Source: Paratrimastix pyriformis
Lineage: Eukaryota > Preaxostyla > Paratrimastigidae
Assembly: GCA_027972325.1 (NCBI GenBank)
Contig: JAPMOS010000397.1
Location: 1 to 21,031, forward strand
Length of the DNA stretch: 21,031 bases
Direction: 5' to 3'
Shown: piece after piece, positions 8,677 through 18,420 of the stretch
How the letters are laid out: each line of letters opens with the position of its first letter
Numbering within the stretch: position 1 is the stretch's first letter
The notes under the pieces: model-generated
What the model saw: the letters and a program-made list of their open reading frames with translations, nothing else
Database searches by the model: none
What the model was told of the DNA's origin: nothing
Program-made: the position numbers and the translations under genes

Positions 8677-11600
8677 ATGAAAAAAATTTTATCTCACACT
8701 ACTATAGACATGACAACTAAAACCGCAAATCCATTTGTTGCATTTGATGGACTCTCAGATGAAGAGGCGAAGAAGTTGTTCGAAGAATACATAAATAAAC
8801 GTCAGGCAACGTCACCAAAACAGGAAAAGAAGGAAAAGAAAGAAAAGAAAGAAGTGAAGATTGCACAAGAAGAAGTTATTGATGTAGATGCCTTATCAAC
8901 AAAAGGAGCAGAAAACGTCGAAGATGAGTTTGGAAAAATAGCACAATATGAAGTGGTAGAATGCAAAAAAGCTATGAAAGGTTTCATGAAGAACTATTCT
9001 ATTATGAACCATGGAAAGATCGAGGCAACTGACTACAAACAAAGTGTCGAGAGGTGTTTTGTGGACACTGAAGGAATGATAAAAAAGATATTATATGAAG
9101 AGATGAAGGGAGGACAGTTCAAACTGAACATCGTGTTGAAATGTCAGTTCACCAAAGAAGACAAGTCAATGTATGGACACTTTTCATCAGGCAGCATTCG
9201 AATTCTCGGTAAGAAAGACATTGAAGAAGGAATTGGGAATGCAGTGTCGAGAATCCAAGAGCTCGTGGACAATTTTGTTAACAATGGAAGTGCATGGGTC
9301 CTAAAACGTATTGAGAATGTGTTTTTGAATGTAGCCTCATACAAGCCAATGCGTGGAAGCAGTTACATTGAATTACCAGAGGTATTGAACCAGAAGAAAG
9401 CATTGATAAATATTCAGAATGATGACAATGAGTGTTTTAAATGGAGTGTTTTAGCAACATTGCATCCAGTTGATGTGCATCCGGAGAGAGTGAAGCAATA
9501 CATGAAGTATGACAATGAGCTCGACTTTAAGGGCATTCATTTTCCAATGGAAATTGACAGTATACCACGATTTGAAGCTAAAAATAACATAGCCATCAAT
9601 GTGATCGAGCATCATATCACAACAAAAAGGTTAAGAAGGAGAAGAAGACATCAGTTGTCTTCAATCCATTGTATGTCTCACCAATTTGGAATACGGCTAA
9701 AACAGTAGTCAATATGCTACGTATAACAGAGCTCGATGAGAATACAGAGGTGATGAAAGGAGAAGGATGTGAGAAGACAGAAACCAACTCACATTATGTG
9801 TTGATTAAAGATTTGTCTCGTCTCTTAAGTTCAAGCCAGAACAGTCACAATGGAAAAAGTATTTTGTCTGAACTGTATGCATGGATTTTGGAATGAAAGC
9901 CTGTTGCAAAGGCATAAACCAGTGTGCTATGAGCATGAATGTTGTCAAGCATGGTTACCAATAGAAGAAGATGCTCATGTCGAATTCAAGCATATATCAA
10001 AATCAGTGAAGCAACCTTTGCGATTTATGCAGATTTCGAAGCACTCACAACACCAATTGATGATGATGACGATGAGAAAAAATAAAAGCAGCATATCAGC
10101 ACCATAATGTGTGTTCATATGCATACAAAGTTGTCAGTAATTATCCAGAGTTTGAGAGACCAATACAATTGTATCGTGGTGAAGGAGCAGTTGAGCATTT
10201 CTTAAAATCCATCATCGAAGAGCGTAAAACGATACTGAAGATAGTCAAAAGGAACTGTGAGATGAACTTATCGAAGGAACAACAAAAGAGTTTGATAAAG
10301 CCACTGTGTGTCATATTTGTGGACGAGAGATTGAAGATGAATCAGATAAAGTGAGAGACCATGATCATATTACGGGTGAATATCGAGGGCAGCACATAAT
10401 GGATGTAACTTATTATTCAGTCTGAAGAATTACAAGGTACCAGTTTTCTTTCACAATCTAAAGGGTTATGATTCTCACCTCTTAATGCAAGAAATAGGGA
10501 ACTTTAGTGAGAAAATTACATGCTTAGCATTGACTGAAGAGAAGTATCTGTCGTTCTCGATGGATGGAAATATAGAGTTCAAAGACAGTTTTGCATTCAT
10601 GACAGAATCATTGGATAAATTATCAGAGAACTTAGGGAAGAACAACTACGATGATTTTATCAGAACAAAAGCAGATTGGGAAGGAATCAGTGAAGAGAAC
10701 CTGAAACTTTTATGCCAGAAGGGTGTTTATCCATATGACTATTTGAACACAATGGAGAAGTTCGATGAGACTGAATTGCCACCAAAGGAAGCATTTTACA
10801 GTAAACTAAACGATAAAGCCATATCTGATGAAGATTATGCACATGCACAGACAGTATGGAACACATTTGAATGTGAAACGTTAGGTGATTATCATGACAT
10901 ATACCTTAAAACTGATGTGTTACTATTAGCAGATGTCTTCGAAAAGTTTCGTAGCATGTGTATAAAAATTACGGGCTCGATCCGGTATGTTACGTGTCAT
11001 TACCAGCAATGTCATGGGATGCGGCACTGAAGCGTTCGAAGGTGGAGTTAGACTTATTTAATGACACACAAATGGACATGCATTTGTTTATTGAGAAGGG
11101 TATTCGAGGAGGGATTTCAATGATAACGAACAGATATTGTCAAGCCAACAACAAGTACATGAAGACATACAACAAAGAGGGCAAAACGGTGTACATTCTG
11201 TATCTCGATGCTAACAACCTTTACGGCAAAGCAATGAGTTATAGACTACCAACGACTGATTTTCAATGGGAAAAGAACGTAAGCAAGTTCACGAAGAGCA
11301 AGATAATGTCATTAGACAAGAATGGAGATAGAGGCTACATATTAGAAGTGGATTTATCATATCCAAAAGAACTACATGACATGCACAATGATTATCCATT
11401 AGCACCATGCAAGAAGGTTGTAGAAGATGAAAAGTTATCTGAATACCAGAAGTTGTTGAAGACGAATTTAAGCCTAAAGCAGGCAAAAGTTGAGAAGTTG
11501 ATTTGTGATTTTGAAGACAAGACTGATTATGTTGTGCATTATCGTGCACTCCAGCTATATTTGAGTTTAGGAATGGAACTGAAAGCAGTCAAAAGAGTGA

Positions 11601-12586
11601 TGAGTTTTAAACAAGATGATTGGTTAGAAGACTACATAGGATTCAATACCAACGAGCGTTCAAAAACAAAGAATGAATTCGAGAAGGCACTATTCAAATT
11701 AGCCAACAATGCAGTCTTTGGAAAAACCATGCAGAACAATCGTTCTCACATCAACTTTACACTAACATCCAGTGAGGAGAAGGCACGTAAGCTCGTAGCC
11801 AAGCCAAATTATGAGAAGACAGTGATATTTGGAGATAAACTCGTAGGCATACATGCAAGACAGACATCAGTCAAATTGAACATGCCAATAGCAGTTGGGC
11901 AATCAATATTAGACTTATCCAAGATGCACATGTATGACTTTTACTACAACACACTCAAAGCAAAGTATGGAGACAAAGTCAAATTGCTATTCACAGATAC
12001 TGACAGTTTATGTGTTGCAGTGGAGACAGAAGACATATATGAAGATATGAAAGAATTTGAAGACGAACTCGATACATCCAATTATCCAGAGGACAATGCG
12101 CTATTCAGCGAAAAGAACATTGCCAAGATTGGAAAGTTCAAGGATGAAGCCAAAGGCAAGCAAATCATAGAGTTCTGTGGATTACGTTCGAAGATGTATT
12201 CATATGTCATAGAAGGTGATGAAGAGAAGCATGCCAAATGCAAAGGTGTGAAGAAGTCAGCAATTAAACAGGAATTATCACACAAAGGTTCATGGACTGT
12301 TTGAACTCAGAATGTCTGAAGCCAAAACGCAAACAGAATGATGAAGAGATTGATGAAGAGATTGACGAAGAGATGAAGAAAAGAATGAAGAGATGGAGAA
12401 AAGAATGATGAAGAGATTGATAAGGCACATCCTAAGGTGAAGTTCTGTGCAATTCAAAGCAAATATCACCAACTCTATGCAGTATCAGTGAACAAGTTTG
12501 CATTGTGCTCTTATGATGATAAAAGGTATCTCAGAAACAAGACTGATAGTTACGCTTATGGGCATTATGCAATCAAGATTGCATAA
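8677..12586 (+). pseudogene. Protein-primed family B DNA polymerase (pPolB), broken
   Basis: About 1300 codons, as in Polinton polymerases. The N-terminal part has a Lys/Glu-rich linker and the conserved region with GSSYIELPEVLNQKKALINI and DDNECFKWSVLATLHP. A zinc-finger or HNH-like part (VCHICGRE, then DHDHITGEY) sits between exonuclease motifs: YADFEA (about 10027), HNLKGYDSH (10452-10478) and LKTDVLLLADVFEKF (about 10906). Polymerase motifs follow: A, YLDANNLYGKAM (from 11201); B, KLANNAVFGKTM (about 11696); C, FTDTDSL (11990-12010); then SKMYSY. The end, with AYGHYAIKIA, is typical of the family. The enzyme would copy the linear element genome from a protein primer. Asp/Glu-rich low-complexity sequence lies near 12340-12420. 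It is broken, with about six to eight breaks. The family call is firm. Confidence 0.95.
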
Positions 12587-12592
12587 TCGAAT

Positions 12593-12609
12593 GGATGGTT
12601 GCACCATCC
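12593..12609 (+). terminator. Hairpin just after the polymerase gene
   Basis: GGATGGT-TGC-ACCATCC makes a perfect 7-bp stem with a three-base loop, six bases past the polymerase stop. Hairpins behind genes act as transcription ends in several large DNA viruses; that use here is inference. No A/T tail typical of a bacterial terminator follows. Confidence 0.4.
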
Positions 12610-12674
12610 GTTGCATTACCGGATTAAAATGGAGCAATCGAAGACTAAGTGAAATTTTATCAGCGTTCATTATT

Positions 12675-12872
12675 ATGGAACCATATCAACAGTCAACATT
12701 TGACAAGATGAATGCTAAACTGACATCAATTGAACGCTCAATGAAAGACATAACCAACCTATTAGAAGCATTGTTAGAAGAAACTGTAGTGTATGGAGAG
12801 TTACAGAAACAGGGCAGAGAGCAAAGCAGAATTCATTATAATTTGGAAGCACCAACTGAAAATCAAAAATGA
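12675..12872 (+). CDS. Small coiled-coil hypothetical protein, 65 residues
   Basis: It begins MEPYQQSTFDKMNAKLTSIE and continues with a heptad-like helix (MKDITNLLEALLEETVVYGE), ending in a polar Gln/Arg/Asn tail. The reading frame is open further upstream, but that part overlaps the polymerase end in another frame, so I chose the ATG at 12675. No family is recognised; short coiled-coil proteins of this kind often make oligomers. It lies 90 bases after the polymerase and 50 before the GIY-YIG gene, on the same strand, and looks whole. It could be a chance open frame. Confidence 0.5.
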   Translation: MEPYQQSTFDKMNAKLTSIERSMKDITNLLEALLEETVVYGELQKQGREQSRIHYNLEAPTENQK

Positions 12873-12895
12873 AAGTGACTTAAATACAGTTGAAA

Positions 12896-12918
12896 TATTA
12901 TCTAATACTATAGTATAG
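12896..12918 (+). promoter_or_regulatory. Promoter-like motif before the GIY-YIG gene
   Basis: TATTATCTAATACTATAGTATAG ends four bases before the ATG at 12923 and resembles the TATCTATAGTTAGTATATA motif at 3090 and 7386 (shared TTATCTA and TAGTATA parts). It also has an internal near-palindrome, ATACTATAGTAT. Confidence 0.45.
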
Positions 12919-12922
12919 TAAA

Positions 12923-13678
12923 ATGAAATACTACATATATAAGATAGTCAACACTGTTGAGCCGAATGAATTATATATAGGTTCAACAAAGAACATCCGT
13001 TCGAGATGGGCAGTGCATAAAACGCATGTCAAGAGTGGATGTACACATCTGCTTTACAGCAGAATGAGAGAAGTAGGTATTGACAAGTTTACCATTGAAG
13101 AAATAGAAGCCATTTGTGATTGTGAGAACATTAAAGAGATAGAAGAGAAATACATCAAAGAATATACAGAAAAGGGTTTCAAGATGCTTAATATGATTAA
13201 AGCATGTCGCACTGAAGATGAGCGCAAAGAATACCAACAGGAGAAATACAAGAAGACCTTTTGCAAGGATTTGTCGAACTACAAGCCGAGAGAATACAAG
13301 AAGAAGGAGAAATATGTGAAAGGAGCAAGGACTCAAGTAATAGTGACAAATAAGACAGATGGTACGAAAACAATATACAAGTCACTATATGCATGTAGTG
13401 TAGCATTGAAATTGAATCCAAATCAGGTTAAACAAAGATGTGAAAGTAGTTTTACATTTGATGACCTCGTATTTGAGTATGGAGAGTCAAAGAAACTCTT
13501 ACCACCACAACTCAGGAAGACATTGAACAGTTTGCAGTCATCAATTACCTACTTAGGCATTTCAGCTAAGACTAACAAAGAGCAATACAAGCAAATGCTT
13601 TTTGATAAGATAAAAAACCATAAGAAGATACAGAAGGAAGATAAGGATGCACTTTATGAGTACCTCATTGATTTCTAA
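12923..13678 (+). CDS. GIY-YIG endonuclease, 251 residues
   Basis: The first 90 residues are a GIY-YIG nuclease domain: YYIYKIVN gives the GIY part and ELYIGSTKNIRSRWAVHKTH the YIG part with its catalytic Arg. YSRMREVGIDKFTIEEIE and the Glu of the EEKYIKEY helix, the usual metal ligand, follow. A Lys/Glu/Tyr-rich linker leads to a C-terminal half with ITVTNKTDG-like sequence (VIVTNKTDGTKTIYKSLYA) that resembles the DNA-binding repeats of homing endonucleases (NUMOD-like). The last 60 residues are helical and basic. GIY-YIG enzymes of this layout are common in large DNA viruses and phages as selfish nucleases, and could also serve repair or recombination. It looks whole, with a promoter-like motif just upstream. 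Confidence 0.88.
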   Translation: MKYYIYKIVNTVEPNELYIGSTKNIRSRWAVHKTHVKSGCTHLLYSRMREVGIDKFTIEEIEAICDCENIKEIEEKYIKEYTEKGFKMLNMIKACRTEDERKEYQQEKYKKTFCKDLSNYKPREYKKKEKYVKGARTQVIVTNKTDGTKTIYKSLYACSVALKLNPNQVKQRCESSFTFDDLVFEYGESKKLLPPQLRKTLNSLQSSITYLGISAKTNKEQYKQMLFDKIKNHKKIQKEDKDALYEYLIDF

Positions 13679-13706
13679 GTTGTTTTGAGTTTTGTTTTGA
13701 ATTGAA

Positions 13707-13731
13707 TTAATATAATCTATTGTTATATTAA
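13707..13731. promoter_or_regulatory. Perfect AT-rich inverted repeat before the zinc-ribbon gene
   Basis: TTAATATAA (13707-13715) and TTATATTAA (13723-13731) form a perfect 9-bp stem around TCTATTG, two bases before the ATG at 13734. Such a site could be a TATA-like promoter or a dimer-binding operator for the gene it precedes. Confidence 0.5.
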
Positions 13732-13733
13732 TC

Positions 13734-14262
13734 ATGAAGGAAATGGATGAGAAAGCAGAGAAAACGTCTGATGCAATTGTCATTAGACTTATACAGACAG
13801 GAAGTTGAGAAGGAACCAAAAGAACCAGAATGGAAGTGTTGTGATAAACCAGATGCAGTTACGACACCAGAAGGTTTGAATGTCTGTCAGAACTGTGGAT
13901 GTGTATTAGAGACACCATTTGTATGTAATTTTCAGGAAGAGCGAGCAGCACGTAATAAGTCACATTATGTGCCATATAAACCATCGAATTATTTCAACCA
14001 GGTGTTTAGCAAGATGGTACATTATCAAATAGCGCCGTCAGTCAGAGAAAGCATGAAGAGACAGTTTGCAAAGATAAAAGACAGGTTAGCCATCAGTAAG
14101 TATAGAATGAATTACAAGTTCATCATATACAAATTATTACAGGCTAATGGTATTGAAGATAAGAAGTTATACAAAAGAATTTGTGTCAATCGAGAGTTCA
14201 TAAAGAAGTATGAGAAGAAGTGGAATGAGCTTAAATTAGGCTCGAGCTTAAGCAGTAAGTGA
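13734..14262 (+). pseudogene. Zinc-ribbon transcription factor, TFIIB / poxvirus VLTF3-like
   Basis: About 175 codons. A zinc ribbon lies in the first half: CCDKPDAV, a Thr/Pro/Glu-Gly-Leu spacer, then VCQNCGCVLETPF, matching the TFIIB and VLTF3 ribbon pattern. It is followed by HYVPYKPSNYFNQVFSKMVH, then a helical region with VRESMKRQFAKIKDRL and a Tyr/Lys-rich end (FIKKYEKKWNEL). The Y-x-x-Y-K/R-x-x-x-F arrangement after the ribbon is what I recall from VLTF3 (A2) proteins, which switch on late genes in poxviruses and relatives. Control of the structural genes to its right is therefore a reasonable inference. The ATG at 13734 and those at 13743 and 13747 compete as start; the N-terminus seems damaged, with at most one break. 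A plain TFIIB-type factor is the alternative. Confidence 0.6.
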
Positions 14263-15149
14263 TTTCATCGACATAAGATTTGACACTTGACGAAGCAATG
14301 TGCTTTTATCGAGGACTTTTGTATTAGTGATGATGCCGGAAATAGATGTAGCGATGTTAGATACAGTTTCAGATGCATCAGGAAGCATTAAACTGAGTTC
14401 ATACTTATTGGTTGACACGACAGTCTTATCATTCTTTACGACATACAGCTCGAAGTATCTGATGAACTTATAGATAATGTTGTTGTATTTCACATTCATC
14501 ACACAGATGTCGATAATGTTGTTTGCTTTGATTGCTTGTAGTATTAAATCGTAGGTGATGCCATTATACTTATCATTTTGATATACGACGCTCCACATTT
14601 TGATAAAGCCGAGCCATTCATTTTCGAAATTTTGCATTCGTTCAGTCACCTTTTCTTTAGGATACCCCAGCATGAATTGACAGATGATTCATACTTGTTG
14701 ATGTAACGTTTCATCTTTTGTATCTCATCGACGAGTCCACTATTTTGTGATACATCACACACGACAGATTCAACGAGCAGCTTATCGAGTTTGTATTTAA
14801 ACACCTCCTCAATGAATCCACCGAGTTCAGCCATGGAATCCACATCGTCATCGAACTGTAAGTCGCGCCCGGAATTGTTCAGAAGAGGGTAAATCCATTT
14901 CATGTAACGCTCAAATGATTGGAAAATGACAGGTTGTTTGAACACATCAGATAACTCATACCATTCTTTCTTAATGAACACAGTTTGTCCACTGTCGAAT
15001 CTTATCTTCACAACATTCTGTGCTAAGCTTTCATCTTGTTTAGCAATAGCATCATCATAAGGCGTTAGAATCACTTTGTTAGGGTGATGTAGTTCTTGAA
15101 GAGTATCATTTAGTTGATTTTCATTCACAGTTTCAACTGTTCTGTGCAT
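14248..15149 (-). pseudogene. Unknown protein, about 300 residues, broken
   Basis: The N-terminal half starts MHRTVETVNENQLNDTLQEL and includes VVKIRFDSGQTVFIKKEWYE, an acidic segment (DLQFDDDVDSMAELGG) and a helical region with conserved-looking Lys and Tyr. The C-terminal half has EWLGFIKMWSVVYQNDKYNG, IIYKFIRYFELYVVKNDK and a Thr/Ser/Ile-rich end. I see no signal peptide, membrane segment or cysteine motif. RFDSGQTVFIKKEWYELSDV resembles a BTB/POZ-type first strand and helix, but only loosely. No family is recognised. It ends against the convergent zinc-ribbon gene with a 15-base overlap and starts the minus-strand block that continues to the right. It has about one break. Confidence 0.6.
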
Positions 15150-15610
15150 GGTTGTTCATATGATATGGCTATAAATTTATCTTTGTTTTCCTTTCTTTCG
15201 TTTTGCTTCAGCTTCCTTAGCTTTACGAGTCGCTTCTTCTTCGATGGCTTTTTATTAGCAGCCTCTTCCTTGGCTCGTTCCTGTGCCTCTTTTCGTTTTG
15301 GAACCACTCGTCCTCGGCACGTTTTCGAGCAGACTCTTCTTCAGCCTTTTTCGTGCAGCCTCCTCAGCCGCAGCTTTTCGTGCAGCATCCTCAGCCTGTC
15401 CCTTAGCAACCAATTCCTCGGCACGTTTATACGCAGCTTCATCCTCAGCTCGTTTCTGTGCAGCCTCATCTTCAGCTCGCATTTTGATATACTCTTCTTC
15501 AGCACGTTTCCTTTCAGCTTCCTCAGCTCGTTTCTGTGCGAGTGCAGCTCGTTGTACACCAATAAGGTTTTGCAATGACTTATTGTTATACCCCTTCCGT
15601 ATGTAATTTT
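15125..15610 (-). pseudogene. Ala/Glu/Arg/Lys-rich coiled-coil protein, broken
   Basis: A long charged helix built from repeated KRAEE / AEDEAA words (for example RAALAQKRAEEAERKRAEEE and AEDEAAYKRAEELVAKGQAE), followed by a basic Lys-rich tail (ANKKPSKKKRLVKLRKLK) and ending TEQLKL. This predicts an extended coiled coil with a basic, possibly nucleic-acid-binding end. It may be the C-terminal part of the same gene as the acidic protein to its right, since both lie on one strand without a clear gap. No family is recognised, and the composition is low-complexity, so similarity to other coiled coils would mean little. About two breaks. Confidence 0.5.
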
Positions 15611-16518
15611 TGTACCCAGTTTGTTCATCTTCTTCATCTTAAGAACGACATCATTTCCTTTAGGTATTGTATCTTTCCATTTCAATAAGATTCTGCCCTC
15701 ACCACACCATTCCTCGAGTAATTCAGGGTCACATCAGACGCATCGAATTTTTGTAAACGGCATGTGCATTACCATGTATAGGATTAGTAAAAAATGGAAT
15801 TTTTATTTTTTTGCCCAGTTTCTGTAGTTCTTCGGTTTTAATCCTATAGTATTCATTCTTAGGGACTCTAAAAATAAGCTTTTGGTGTTCCGGTCCTATT
15901 ATAATAGTCATAAGGATACATAGGTCCGCTCAATAATATTTCATGACGAATAATTCCTTCCATTGTCTTGTCTCTCATATAACCAAAATACATGTCTTCA
16001 GGTGATTCACCACCAAATGCCTTAACCAATTCCGTTTGAATTTCTTCCGAGGCAACTCATCCCCAGCGGGTGCAGGTTTAGGTTCAGCAGGTGCTTCTAA
16101 GTCATCACCAGGTGCTTCTAAGTCCTCACCGGCTAAGTCGGCATCCTCATCAATGAGGACTTCTACGCTCTTTTCATCACCTTCTTCTCCTCCTCATCAC
16201 CTTCTTCTTCCTCATCATCACCTTCTTCTTCCTCATCATCACCTTCTTCTTCCTCATCATCACCTTCTTCCTCATCATCACCTTTTTTCCCTCATCATCA
16301 CCTTCTTCTTCACCTCCGCTTCCGGGCTCGGAACCAGAGTCAGAATCAGATTCTTCTTCAGTGAACATTGCATCGAGTGTTCCCTTTTGAGGTTCGTTGA
16401 CAGGTTGTTGGTTATGTTGTTTTTGGTTGTGATATAGCATGATTGTTAAGGCTAATGCAACCTTTTGATTGCGTGTAAGGTGATCCATCATAATATGATA
16501 CATGCATAAATTCTTCAA
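15611..16518 (-). pseudogene. Acidic-repeat protein of unknown function, broken
   Basis: The N-terminal part reads MMDHLTRNQKVALALTIMLY, then QPVNEPQKGTLDAMFTEEES and an acidic Ser/Asp/Glu stretch. It is followed by a tandem GDDEEE repeat and a Pro/Ala/Glu segment (DLEAPGDD-like). A more globular region follows: AFGGESPEDMYFGYMRDKTM, EHQKLIFRVPKNEYYRIKTE and a part with KWKDTIPKGNDVVLKMKKM. The start overlaps the stop of the membrane-protein gene to its right by four bases. Acidic virion or chaperone-like proteins have this look, but no family is recognised. It is broken, with about four breaks. Confidence 0.5.
16188..16312 (-). repeat. 21-bp coding repeat for acidic heptads
   Basis: About six copies, some shortened, of a 21-base unit built on CCTCATCATCACCTTCTTCTT (plus strand). 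On the coding strand the unit gives an EEEGDDE heptad. The copies are almost identical, so the array is likely to change length quickly by slippage. Confidence 0.85.
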
Positions 16519-17164
16519 TTGTTTTGTTTGTTCATATAGATAAAACCACCAACCACTAAGACAGCAGCAATAGCAATCAATGCAGTAGTGTTATCGGCAG
16601 TTTGTCCAATGTCGTGCTCTTCTTCATCTTTTGTGTGTTGATCCACTTCAGAATATATTTCAGCTAATGAATCATAAACTTGTTTGTTATATAGTTGATT
16701 GGTAGCAGTTAAGTCAACATCTTCGAGACTTGATGAAGGAACAAAGGCATCGTTGATGACTTGGAAGGAATTGACAACGTCGAAGGAGTTTCTTATGTTT
16801 TGCATCTGTTGGTTGACACGATTGACATCAACCACGTTCTTTAGCTTCTTAATCATGTCGAGCACGTTAAAGTTAGCGGTAAAGATACCACCTTGGTTTT
16901 GCTTTTCTGATATCTTGTTCAGGATGTCGTTGAATGCAGATGTGGCAGATGTTGATTCCAATATCGTTTTGGCTATGATTTGGTTCTTTATGTCATTGGC
17001 AAAAGAAATCTTCACGTTTTGATGTGAGCTATGTTACGAAAGATGATTTCATTCTTTGCATTAAGAACCACATTGACTTGTTGCATTATGATGTTGGTTT
17101 CATTGACAGACAGATAGTTCAACAGGTCTTGCCTAATCGAATTATAACTAATGTTTCCTCCCAT
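16515..17164 (-). pseudogene. Myristoylated, C-terminally anchored membrane protein, poxvirus L1 / ASFV E248R type
   Basis: About 215 codons. I place the start at the ATG at 17164 because it gives MGGNIS, a strong N-myristoylation signal (Gly at position 2, Ser at 6). NSIRQDLLNYLSVNETNIIM, QQVNVVLNAKNEIIF and a helical body follow (FANDIKNQIIAKTILE, DMIKKLKNVVDVNRVNQQMQ). The end has a single hydrophobic span, ALIAIAAVLVVGGFIYM, before a short polar tail. This layout, with the MGG..S.NSI opening, is that of the L1/F9 proteins of poxviruses, pE248R of African swine fever virus and the iridovirus myristylated protein. Those act in virion membrane entry. The paired cysteines of L1 are not evident. 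It is broken, with about one break. The overall plan is clear; homology needs a profile search. Confidence 0.55.
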
Positions 17165-17211
17165 GTTGTATACAGTACTCATCGAAAATTTCACCTTGTA
17201 TAGCATTAAGA

Positions 17212-18420
17212 ATGATTCAGTGGAATTCATTGGGAAATGAAGAGCGTAGCCCTTCATTCGAATGCGCAGAGAACTCTGCGCTTTGCAGCGAAAGTAAGTT
17301 CATCAATGCTTTTCAACAGAACAATGTCAGTTACGTCAGGTTGACGTTGAAAATGGACTTTATATCAAAACGTCGATATGACAATCTGATGAAGGTGGAA
17401 GGTGAAGACAGAAAGCGTGAGTTAAAGACATTATATGCTAAGTTACGTGTTGAAATGCCGTTACGTGGAGGTAAGACGAGAGCCTTTTACAGTGATTTCA
17501 CGGTGCCACAGGCATTAACTTTGCGCATTCCAACAACTTTGACTTTGATTCATACACAGAGTTTTTCCGGCAATAGCAAAATCCACCACTGAGGCACAGT
17601 TCCAAAAGTGTGTAAACTGTTCGAAGATTGAGTCATGTGCTAAGAATTGGGACTGTCTGAAAGACATTGAAGATTCAGCCCTAAAGAGTTATCTGAATGT
17701 GAAAAGGGTTCAAAACATTATCAAAATGAATGAATCATACCTAAAACAGATGGATGACTATTATGCTAAGTTTGATAAATGGAAAGATGAATACGACAAA
17801 TGGTATTTTATGAATGATTCGATTCAATACATCCATGCAACAATCACGGGCTTATGGAATATTGATTCAATTGCCTTCAGCCTGATGACTGATAAGGACA
17901 AATACATTGCATCAACTATAAAGCAGAATGGACTCGATTTATCAAACCTTAATGTCCAATCATGTGAATGGAGTGAGTTAAACCGTCAGAACAAAACGGG
18001 TGAATTCATGATGACCTTTATTATAAGCCTGAGTACTTATCACAACGAATAGCACAGATTAATGTAAATAAGCCTGAGATGCCATCAAAACCGCAATGGG
18101 GTGACTTAGTTTGTGTTGATTGTCGTAATATAATAGATTGGAAGAATGTAGGCACATTAACAAATGTCCAAATACAACAACTTAATGAATGTGTTGTAAA
18201 TGCAGAGAAGGAAAAGAAGATGATAAAAGCCCGACACTCCTGACGAGCCAATTCCTCCTGATGTAACGCCACCTCCAAGGCAACCTGAAGAGCCAAAAGA
18301 ACCTGATGAACCATTAACTCCAATTCATCATGATGAAAAACAACAAACTATATCCCTTACATGCTATTTGGTGCAGGTGTTTTGCACTTACGAGAATTCT
18401 ATGAATTTAGGCATGAGTGA
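17212..18420 (+). pseudogene. Cysteine-pair protein with proline-rich stem, possible virion surface protein, broken
   Basis: About 400 codons, starting MIQWNSLGNEERSPSFECAE, 48 bases from and divergent to the L1-like gene. A first region reads VSYVRLTLKMDFISKRRYDN and LRVEMPLRGGKTRAFYSDFT. It is followed by a cysteine cluster, CVNCSKIESCAKNWDC, a long helix (NIIKMNESYLKQMDDYYAKF, FDKWKDEYDKWYFMND) and a second cysteine pair in LVCVDCRNIIDWKN. Near the end lies a Pro/Glu-rich stem (PPRQPEEPKEPDEPLTP) and then a short hydrophobic stretch. This suggests an ectodomain held on a stem near a membrane. Pairing with the L1-like protein recalls entry-complex partners, but no family is recognised. About five breaks. 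Confidence 0.5.

Noticed and set aside
12600-12660. A possible tRNA after the polymerase gene
   Set aside because: There is a GC-containing hairpin, but no cloverleaf with acceptor stem, anticodon arm and T-arm consensus could be laid out.
15114-15606. Plus-strand Ser/Phe/Cys-rich frames opposite the coiled-coil gene
   Set aside because: They are antisense to Glu/Ala/Lys/Arg codons, which translate as Ser/Phe/Leu/Cys on the other strand. They have no gene-like context.
16177-16518. A basic MMRKKK-repeat protein on the minus strand
   Set aside because: The MMRKKK reading is another frame of the same 21-base repeat whose acidic GDDEEE reading fits the rest of the gene and its composition.
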